Shown one piece after another: positions 1 through 64,000 of a DNA stretch of 64,000 nt. The notes under the pieces were generated by a model. That model saw only the letters and a program-made list of their open reading frames with translations, was not told where the DNA came from and made no database searches. Numbering within the stretch: the first letter of the stretch is position 1; each line of letters starts with the position of its first letter. The DNA is from Tyto alba. Lineage: Eukaryota > Chordata > Aves > Strigiformes > Tytonidae. The position numbers and the translations under genes are program-made. The DNA lies in the NCBI RefSeq assembly GCF_018691265.1, contig NW_024881283.1, positions 3,011,731 to 3,075,730 of the forward strand, read 5' to 3'.

Positions 1-16428
<16,428 letters not shown>

Positions 16429-16601
16429 CAGGAATCATTGTTGGTTCGGAGACAGTGCTTCCATCTCAGAAGCAAAGTTCAGAGCTGCTTTTTAATTTCT
16501 TTTTAAAAATGGATAATGCCAATTAAGTGCAATGTTAACAGCACCACAGATCCGAGAATCCTGAAACAGGTATTAAATTATGAATTACTTTTTAAAACAA
16601 A

Positions 16602-16607
16602 AATAAA
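16602..16607 (+). terminator. Proximal polyadenylation signal of ZMPSTE24
   Basis: Canonical AATAAA 174 nt after the stop codon. It would give a very short 3' UTR. Confidence 0.4.
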
Positions 16608-16932
16608 ACTGTGGAACTTAAGTTAGAAAAAATACTGGATGAAGACCTTCACCCCAAACACTGGCTTTTATCTCCATATCATAGTATATAGTTGTAAAGG
16701 GAGAAAAAATTACAGACTTCAAAGCACCTATTTCTTCAGTTTGTGTATGCCTTGAGCATTGCTTTTGGTCCTTTTCCGATTCTCAGTGTTCTGTGAACTT
16801 CCCTTTGAGTGACTTGATTTCTTGTATAATAATACTTGTACTCACCAGTCACTGTTTTGAGTTTTAAAAAGCTGAATGCAAGTACAGGCCTTTCTCCTGG
16901 ATTCATGTCTGTCATAATTTAAAATGCTACTT

Positions 16933-16938
16933 AATAAA
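16933..16938 (+). terminator. Polyadenylation signal of ZMPSTE24
   Basis: Canonical AATAAA about 505 nt after the stop, followed within 30 nt by a GT-rich stretch (AAGTGTGGG) that could serve as the downstream element. Confidence 0.5.
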
Positions 16939-17939
16939 ACCTTTCTCTGAAGTGTGGGAAGAAGAATGAATTACAGCTGAGGAAATGTACTATGGCTTCC
17001 TTGAAAACGAGCATTAGTCAGTATTTAGTAGCATTATAGTGGGATTAGGCTCCTCCTCCACTGTGCTGCTGGGGGTGTGGAAGGATATTACAGAGAATCA
17101 GAACAGGATGTGTATGTTAGAGAAAGTTGCTGAGTCTCTGTTCTTTTCCCTTTTGCCTGTGAGCATAATGGTTAACAGCTTTTCCACGCCTCAGTTCCTC
17201 CATTTCTGTTGTCCTTTGGCTAAATTTTTTGTGTGTATGGAAGTGTCCAGTTGCTCAGACAGTATATCAGAGCCAAACATTAATTCTGAGGGGTTTGTCC
17301 TCCACTCCATGGAGGATTTTCCACTAATAGGAATCCAGCTGAAATAGCAGTGCTGGAATACTTTAGAAAATATTCCTTGTCGTTGTTCTGATATAAATAG
17401 CCCAAAACACAGTTTGTTCATACAGGTTAGTGATTGACAAAGTGGGTAATTGCAGAAATGGCTTCTGCATTGATTATCTCAGACTTTTCTGATGAAAGGT
17501 GGAATTAAATTCATTTTTGTTGAAATAAAGGAAAAAGTTATATATACACTTGTATGTGCCATACAAATGAATTGGACCATACTGAATGTACATACTTCAT
17601 ATAAAAATCAGATTTTTTTTATCTGTGGTAAATTACAGAGCTCTGTCAGCTCTGCACAAAAAGAAAAGAAGTCAAAGTAAATTCTCATTGTTTCAGATGT
17701 CAGAGTATTCTCAGAGACTTTACTGTTAGCTTAAATTTGCTTTTCTGATCATAGGGAAAAACGCCTTATGAGATGATGTCTCAAGTGCAACAAGATACAA
17801 GATGTTGCTGGAAGCCCTTTGTATGCCTTATTCTAAGTGTGTTTATACCCTAGCAAATATGAAGCTATACTGTAGATATGGACTTAGGAGACAGTTTTAC
17901 AAATATGGGGAGCCTATATTTGTCATGTTAACTGCATTT

Positions 17940-17962
17940 AATAAATGACCCTCAAAAATAAA
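17940..17962 (+). terminator. Distal polyadenylation signal pair of ZMPSTE24
   Basis: Two AATAAA hexamers (17940-17945 and 17957-17962) lie about 1.5 kb after the stop. They are the last strong candidates before the next promoter region. Confidence 0.5.
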
Positions 17963-17985
17963 ATGATTAACTTAAATCTGTCAAT

Positions 17986-19300
17986 TCAGTAGAGTAAATA
18001 AATGTATCGGGTTTTGAGTTGGTTGGTGTAAACCTATGGAAAACATGTTAAATGTGCTCTGAGAAAACCATTTGTCTCACCCCTTAGGTAAAACATATAC
18101 TCAAAAATTAATTCTGTGGCTATTTCAGAAATTTGGCTAAATGCAAACAAAAGTAGAATAAAGCGGGATAATGAAGGAAATTCCAGTTCCTATGGAAGCA
18201 TGAAATACTTTAAAATACTTAGGCTTATGGGCAAAGCTGGTGTTGTTATGGCAATTGCCTGTTGCTTCCTTTTCTTCCCTGTCACTGTTTGGAGTTGATC
18301 TCTGCAGTTTTCCCAGGTGGATTTAATCATCTAATTCCTCTCCGCTCTAGTTGCTTCTCAGTGCTGGCATTGTCCACATATTGCTATGCAGACATCTGGA
18401 ATGCATGAGTTACATGTTGCAGCCTCTAGTTGCTTTCTGTGTTCCTGAGAATGGTCGAAATCACACCTAAATCTTTCTGTGCAGCTGCTGCCTTCCCAGG
18501 TATCTAAATCCTCCCGCAGTGTCCACACAGCCACGTGACCAGCAAATACAAACCAGTTTGATGACAAGGTATGTCTATCAGGATTGGCCACACATCCTTT
18601 GATTAATGTCCAGTTTTGAGGAGGCAAGAAAATTCTCTTGTTGAGTGGGCTTTTGTTTTCTGTTACCTTTAGCTAATAAAGTTCAAATATTCAAGGCAAG
18701 GGAACCCAGAGCAGAACATCACTGGTGGTACACTCCGCAAAGGCATCCGTGGGACTGGTGGGCACTGATCAGCAGTGTCCTACCCAAAGGCTGATCCCTC
18801 CAGCTTCCCATTCCCTGCTTCACCAGCTTTTTTTGGTGCTCTGAGTAGCGGCTGGAGAGAAGACATAGCATGGAAAAGTCCTGGACCATGGAAGGAGACA
18901 GCAGTACTAAAATTGAACTGCTTTATGGAAATACGCACAAACATTTCAGCAGTCTTGGCATGTTTCAAGGGTCTCCACGAGTTGTGCTGTGGACATACTT
19001 GCATCCACACAGGACTGCTCTGGCCACAGGGCTTCTCACTTTCCTTGGTTGCCAGTAGGTCCTGCCACTTTGTCTCTGGAATAAATGTGTAGGCAGGGAG
19101 ACTGGAAGATACGCGTGCACAGGTACACTCGTCTGATAGCATGCAAGTGAGCTGATGTGCAGTTTCAGCTTGCTAAAGCGATCTAATGGAGACAGGTAGG
19201 AGACTTGCAGGACGCAGACATGGTAACGAGCTTTGTGAGGCCAGGGGAGTATCGGGAGGCTCCCCTGGGACATGCCTGAGATAAAAGTAATAAATCGTTA
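17986..19300. other. Gap between ZMPSTE24 and KDM1A
   Basis: 1.3 kb with no recognised gene. It holds open frames on both strands (for example 18627 to 18358 and 19142 to 18780 on minus) with no known domain, and GC content rises toward the CpG island. A further AATAAA at 18674 could extend ZMPSTE24 transcripts. Confidence 0.6.
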
Positions 19301-19487
19301 ACTCAAGGCGTAGGAAGGGCGAGGGGTGGAGGAGGGAGGCCCGAGACCCAGCTCCTGCGGCCTCTCGCCGCTGACATCCCCGCCACCACTCCAGGAGCTG
19401 CCGCTCACGGTGGCAGCGCGGGCCGCGGGTCGCCGACGGCGGGTGGCCGACGGCGCGAGCGCCTGGTGCGCGCGCGCGCGCCGCGGC

Positions 19488-19499
19488 CCGGAAGTGACG
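19488..19499 (+). promoter_or_regulatory. ETS/GABP-type site overlapping a half CRE
   Basis: CCGGAAGTGACG, 62 nt upstream of the KDM1A start codon. CCGGAAGTG is the consensus for ETS factors such as GABPA, and TGACG is a CREB/ATF half site. Both are frequent in CpG-island promoters. Function is inferred from the motif and position. Confidence 0.55.
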
Positions 19500-19560
19500 G
19501 CGAGAGGCGGCGGCGGCGCGCCGGCGGGTCTCCTTTGTGCGGCGCGGCGCGGCCGGGGCG

Positions 19561-58538
<38,978 letters not shown>

Positions 58539-59212
58539 GAAAAGTAGAAGGTATCAGAAGAGGAGTGACAAGACCACAGTGCTGCTGTTGTGGACTCTTT
58601 GGGATGAAGATATTCACGTAGGCTGGAACAGTATCTGCTGAGAGGACTCAGCCATGAGTTACTGCGTAATACTTCCACTAGAATGGCCTTACAAAAACTT
58701 ACCTAACCTTTGGCTTGGCGCATCCTTTTACAGAATCTCTTACAGCTATTTGAAGTGTCAGTGTACACAGAATCCTTTACTGCCAAGCTAGTCAGGGACT
58801 TTTTTGACTCTGCAGTTACATTTTGAAAGTCAGACTTAAAGCTGGAAGGGGTTTTTTGAGATTTTGGGTTGGGATTTTTCCCTACCTATATGTCTATTTA
58901 CAACTCGGTAATTGCACAAGGCCCTCTAGAAGCTGGTTGCTACGAATAGTAGCTTAGTGTAGAATTTATATAAACTTCTTTGGGGTTTTAAATTTTTATT
59001 GTTTTATTTTGAAGAATAATATTTTTTGACCAATTCTATCTGGCATTTGAGAATTTGGTACAACTGTTTCCCCACCAGTAACAGCAAATCACACCCCTCC
59101 AAAATGGTCCTTTGGCTGCTACACCGTATGCATCCTGTTTTAGAAAGAAAGCTGATATTGCTAAGAGTGTGCTAAGAATACTGTTTTATTAAATACTTTC
59201 AACAGAAGAAAT
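58539..59212 (+). other. KDM1A: KDM1A 3' UTR (approximate end)
   Basis: Non-coding sequence between the stop and the ATTAAA at 59188. The length, about 0.67 kb, is plausible for this gene. The cleavage site is inferred to lie 15-25 nt past the hexamer. Confidence 0.6.
59188..59193 (+). terminator. Polyadenylation signal of KDM1A
   Basis: ATTAAA, the commonest variant hexamer, 650 nt after the stop codon. A T/GT-rich stretch (TATTGTTCGTATTTGTTC) follows about 60 nt later. Confidence 0.55.
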
Positions 59213-62200
59213 CATCAGAATTGTATATTTATAAGTTAAAAGCTAGAAATATTGTTCGTATTTGTTCTTCTGTAGAAACAGAGTTGTCTAGACAGTAAGT
59301 TAGGCAGGAGGCCTGATCTCTTGACTTCTGCATGCTGCAGTTAGACATTCTGTGTACCTGTTGATTTCATTTCTGCTAGGTTGATGAGATGATGGTGCAG
59401 CTGCCACTGTTATGCTTCTGAAAATCACTTTGGTTTGGCTGCTTTTCCAAATATTTTCCTTATTAATTCAGCACATAGAGCCTGCCTTTCATTGCATAGA
59501 GCAGTCTTATTTAAACATTTAGGTCCTTTTTCCTCCTTCTCCTTTCCTCATTTAGCATTACACTTTTCTTATTTCTTCCAACTTTTCTCATCTTCCTATT
59601 TCTACTTTTCAGTTTTTCTGTTCTCACTCTTTCTGACCCCATATCTGTAAATGTGCTGTCTGTCCCAACTTTCTTCTGTCCTTTCACCATCTGTTCTGCT
59701 GGAGGATCAGTACCTCCTCTTGTTTCATGCTCATCCCTCTACAATTACATTGCCCACACTTCTTCCTGAAGAAAATACATACACAAACATAACAGCAGCC
59801 CTTAGTTGTTTATAGCTGTATTGTGTTTGGCCATGGACTCTCAATCTTCTAGCATCATTGCTTCTACTGTTTATTTGTGTCTCCTTAGTAGCTGGAGATC
59901 ACTGTTCCATCTGACCATGTCTATTGCCTTCTGGTTCCTCTCTCATTAGATGTTGGAGTCAGCGAGGGCCTTCTCTCCATTGGTAGTCCTGACAAGCTGT
60001 GAGAAAGGGGAGGACTCTGATGTGGCAGGGGTAATACTCTGTGATAGGGCACAGACTTTTAAGTGTCAAGGATTAAGCCCGTTTGAAGTGGCTGGAGTTG
60101 GTGCCATGGGGGACCCTCTATCCTGAACTTCTGTCTAAATTAGTGCTACCTGCCCTATATCTCTAACTTTGCAAATGTTGTTGTCACTTGAGCCCTTTAT
60201 TGAAAGGGGTACTCCTCAGCAACACTGCTCATCCTTGCTGTTCCTTCTGGGGAACAAGACAGACTTTGTGATGGTTGGTCAGAAAACTGTCAGTGAAGTG
60301 GGGCAGGAATTAGAATTCCAGCAGGGCATGGAGGAGGGGTGTCTAGGGAGTGACGGCAAGTAAATTGAAAGTAACCTGAGACTCAAGACTCCATGCCCTT
60401 ATGTTCAGGTAAAAGCCTCTCAGCACTACTACCCAGTGAAATCTTATTCCAGGATGAGGGATGTGACAGGCCTTTAAAATTCAGCAACAACTGATCTAGT
60501 CTGTTGACTAGTCTGGCTGAAGATGGGAAAAGGATCTGAGAGTTAGGGTGCTATGTTCTATAACCAGGCTTCCAGCCTCTATGGGTCTCCATATTTGTGG
60601 GGTGGTTTACTACTGGGCTTAGTGATGGTGCTGTCTTTTGCCATAAGGACTGTCATCCCATTTGCTTTAGCAAAGTGTCAAAAACTCAGAAGAGCACTTC
60701 TGGCCCATTGGAAAATAAAATAATCCTCAACCTAACATAGCCAAATGGTATCTTTTCCAGACAAATACCAAGTCAATTTGCATCAGCTTGTTAATGTTTT
60801 CAGCTGCTTTGTTGTGCTTTACGTTCTAACTGAGATTTATCAGATTATTCAGCAGCCTGATGCTGTCAAACAACACACAGTAATTTGTCAGACATTCAAA
60901 TGTGAACAAACTTCCTTCGTGCAAGGCCATTGCTTTGTCTGAGTGGGGCTACTCTTTCACCTGACAACCAGACTGTCCTGTTTTCCCTTTTCAAAAAGAC
61001 ATCCAAAAACTGTGGTGACCACTGAAATAAGAAGGTGGAGATGAAGCCCTGACAGTTCCCACTCTTTTTGAAGGTATGCAGGGAGTTGGTGGGTGTTAGC
61101 ACATGGTGGTGGTGGGCATGAACAAAGGAATGGGAATGCCAGGAGATGGGGAGGAGGCCCTGTGACTTGCTTTCGGAGTCTTCACTGGATGATCTGTGGC
61201 CTGCTGCACCCTGTCCTCTCCATTATCTCTGGGGGCCGTGGACCTATTCCTCAGCCAGTCCCTGCTAAAAACAGGTATTAGTAGGTATTAGAGTGAACAG
61301 CTTAGAGTAGTTTCAGCTCTCAGGGGTGTTTGAAGCTCAGTGAAGACACGGATATGACTGTGCAGGTAGTTGCTGAACACCTCAGAGCTGCTGTGTTGCA
61401 GCTCCTGCCCTGCATGGCCCATTTTGTCATGATCAGTGGAATTGGTTGCAGCTTAGGCAGGGGGTAGCAGTGGTTGCGTGAAGGTCAAAAGACTGTTCCT
61501 TTTGTTCTGGTTGGATCCTGTGGAATTGCTGGGATGGAGCGGGGAGCTTGCAGGGAAGCACTGTTAACCCAAGACCACCTGGAGCTTGCAGACCTGGAAG
61601 AGATGGCCTGAGCATGTAGTGATGAGACAACTTAGTATTGGGGTTCAGCTCTGCTAGGCCACATGGTGAAACTCCAGTTGTTTGTCCAGGAGCAGGATGG
61701 TCTCGCAGTCTTTGCAGCACCACCAGTGTGTGATATTCCTTGAGTAGGTACTCTCCCAACAGTTAGCAGCTCTTGCCCTGCTGCTTGTGTCATCTCAGGA
61801 GTGCCTTCTGCTGGGCCTCAGGTGGTGGCTCTGCGTCCAGACTATCAATCAGTGCACGTGTTTAGGAGCATAGTGCTCTCTGCTCCCTGTGCCGGGGTCT
61901 TTAGATGGACCCTGCATCTGACCCGTAATGGCTCGTCCTATTTAAGACTGTGGTGATGTGGTACCGAGAGTCTTTCAGTCATACAAAGTGTGACTGTGCT
62001 TAAAATAAACACGAAGCAGACGTACTTTCACTGTAGCTGTAGATTGAACCTTTCTGTGTCTTACCCCGACAAATCGGTAAGGAAGGCTGACTTCTAGACT
62101 GGCCTTGCTCCAATGATGTTATTAATGAGCCTGTTCTTGTACTGATAGAACAATTTTTGTAGTTTCTCATGCAAATATTGTCTAGTCTAATACGTGCTTC

Positions 62201-64000
62201 ATGAAATAACAAGCAAAACAGTAGCAGTAGGGTGACTTGTTCACAAGCATCCAGAAGTGCTATTGAGCTGAAGAAATCACTTGTCATATTCATACTGTAT
62301 CAACTCAGCTGCACAAGTAAGTGCAAACTTCACAACACTTCCAAATAAAAGATGTGCAGAGACATTTCATGGAAGAATTATGCCAATGTTTGAAGTACCT
62401 ACTTAGGGTGGGGTTTATCTCACCTAACCTTATACATTTTCTCTGCATTAGTTGTCTCCAGCCACACTTCTCTAAAGAAACTCATTTTGTCCCTGTGTCC
62501 AAATAGTTTCAGGACCTCTGAGTCTGTTAATCAGGGCTTTGAGTCCTGGTAATGCATGACCTACACCCAAATCTTTCTTACCAGTATGTGGCCAAATGTG
62601 CCACTCTTGCAGACCACAGGTATTAGTGCAGTTACATCCTGTCAACTCGGGGACCTCCTGGAGATGGTTTCCATTTACCGCTTCTGTGTTCCAGGCTCAG
62701 CTTGCAGCTTCCCACTCTCACAGAAACTGCTTTGGATACATCGTATGCTTGGGAGTCTGCTGTTTCATGGAGCCAAAAGTTTGGATCTTTGATTAATTAA
62801 TGTTCGTTGGTCCCCATCAATGTGTAGCATTAATTACCCATCTCCATGAAGGAACTTACACTCACTTTTACTCTGTTGTTCTCTTTTTCTAGACACTGTA
62901 TCACCTCACCCCAGTAACTTTAAGGCTATTTCACCTGAACAAGAGTAGATTACCTGTTTTTTAAACTTCACACTTAAAAGACAGACAGAGATATCCCAGC
63001 CTGCCAACCCAGCCTGGATGATAAAGTATCTTTTACATCTATGTGTTTATGCCTTCAGAAGCTCCTGAATGAATTTACATTGTTTATGGAGAGGTCCTAG
63101 GTATGTGTTTGTGCAGAGACCATCTGTTTAGTTAACCACTTGGTTTAGATTGCGGTTACCTCAGTGTAGTCCCTGGCTGTAAGCACCTCGTGGCAAGGCA
63201 CTGGAATTCCTGATAGTGGTGCTCAGTGTGTCCGTCCTTCCAGCAGTGTCCATCCTGCAGCCTTCTCTCTTCATATCTGCACCAAATGCTGCTTCTCTGA
63301 GCATCTGTTAATTAGTGCTAGATTTTGCAAATGGTGACATTACTGTTTGCTTTGCTTCCAAGCCATCCCTGGGTAGCCGCACCTCTGTGGAATTGTGTTT
63401 GAACTTACTCAAGGTTAGAATAGACATGTGGACCACCTGAAAATGGAAATTACTTACCTAGGTGCTATATGACATATGTACTTTACATACTCAATACTTA
63501 GGCTTCTTCCTTATAGTCTCACATACTCTTTTCTTTTTTTCAGATTTTTTTGTTAAGCCTTGTGTGCTCATGGCTTAACACAGGGGGAGGTTCAAGTCTC
63601 AGCCATGATCCACTGTTATAGGACAAAAATGTCTCCAACCTCAAGTTCTAGGGCAGCATTAGAACTGATGTTTGGACAACATACTCCTATTATTAGTAAC
63701 TTTTCCTTGCTCACAGAATCATATCCCCACTTCTGAATAACATGTAAAGCTTGTCAAACTGCTGAATTTGAATGCTTTTTCCTGATTCACTGAGGATACT
63801 TCAGCTTGGTGGTCTCAGGCAAGCATGAAAAAATATTACTGCAACTAGCAGTGTATGTATCAGACTACTGAATTGCTGTTCAGAAACAGAAGCCAACTTT
63901 TTCTGTAACTGTCAATGATGGAGGATGTAATTTAGAATTAAGTACCCTTTATATTCCATTTGCCTTCATTAAACGTTACACCCTACCTGATGTTTCATGT
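59213..64000. other. Intergenic region downstream of KDM1A
   Basis: 4.8 kb without a convincing exon. It includes a polypyrimidine-rich stretch (59520-59645) and a candidate short solo LTR (61853-62071). The minus open frame 61759 to 61433 (108 codons) has no recognisable domain. A neighbouring gene's UTR on either strand cannot be excluded. Confidence 0.6.
61853..62071 (+). mobile_element. Candidate short solo LTR
   Basis: A 219-bp block begins TGCACGTG and ends CCCCGACA (TG...CA). It contains a TATTTAAG box (61939-61946) and an AATAAA (62004-62009) 65 nt later, with 62 nt between that signal and the 3' end. The flanks AATCAG (61847-61852) and AATCGG (62072-62077) could be a 6-bp target-site duplication with one change. 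No internal retroviral sequence is attached. Family unknown; the layout alone supports the call. Confidence 0.4.

Larger units (their letters stand above)
16429..17985 (+). other. ZMPSTE24: ZMPSTE24 3' UTR (approximate end)
   Basis: Non-coding and AT-rich sequence follows the TGA stop. AATAAA signals occur at 16602, 16933, 17940 and 17957, so short and long 3' UTR forms are possible. The end is placed just past the last pair by inference; transcript data would settle it. Confidence 0.6.

Noticed and set aside
18358..18627. 89-codon minus-strand frame in the gap between the two genes
   Set aside because: No recognisable domain, no visible promoter or polyadenylation context, and length within chance expectation.
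61433..61759. 108-codon minus-strand frame in the 3' intergenic region
   Set aside because: No known domain recognised and no supporting splice or promoter signals; treated as chance.

Overview
This window is vertebrate nuclear DNA, most likely from a bird. It holds two intron-rich genes whose spliced products match ZMPSTE24 and KDM1A (LSD1). Two insertions have the 3' end typical of CR1 LINEs, the dominant repeat of bird genomes, and the genes are compact (KDM1A spans about 39 kb from start codon to stop codon). I see nothing bacterial, no CRISPR array and no operon. The exact species cannot be read from the sequence; another sauropsid is possible.

Region 1 to about 18,000, plus strand: the 3' three quarters of ZMPSTE24, the membrane zinc metalloprotease that matures prelamin A. 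The window opens two bases before a splice donor. Seven further coding exons follow (665-781, 4946-5098, 8960-9101, 11500-11660, 13766-13870, 15749-15892, 16204-16428), and all join in frame to a stop at 16428. The zinc motif HELGH is in the exon at 13766. A long 3' UTR with several AATAAA signals follows. A minus-strand solo LTR of an old endogenous retrovirus lies at about 12,858-13,272.

Region 18,000-20,170: a gap with no recognised gene, then a CpG island that carries the KDM1A promoter (ETS-type motif at 19488) and its GC-rich first exon (ATG at 19561).

Region 19,561-59,210, plus strand: complete KDM1A. Nineteen constitutive coding exons give an 830-residue protein. A 60-nt cassette (27548-27607), matching alternative exon E2a, would raise it to 850. 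The SWIRM domain, FAD-binding GSGVSG motif, Tower coiled coil, catalytic lysine (K639, human K661) and C-terminal FAD-contact segment are all present. I found no equivalent of the mammalian neuronal exon E8a in intron 8. Introns hold CR1 copies of different ages, a 36-bp tandem duplication, an AT-rich palindromic tract and a G-rich tract.

Region 59,215-64,000: intergenic, with no convincing exon. It contains a polypyrimidine tract and a candidate short solo LTR (61,853-62,071).

The two genes work independently: one at the ER and inner nuclear membrane, the other in chromatin. Their tandem proximity (3.1 kb from stop codon to start codon) is notable because the human orthologues are many megabases apart on chromosome 1p. 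I found no wholly new biological system. The most useful leads are the E2a cassette and its flanking elements, the apparent lack of E8a, the gene adjacency, and the two LTR-like elements.
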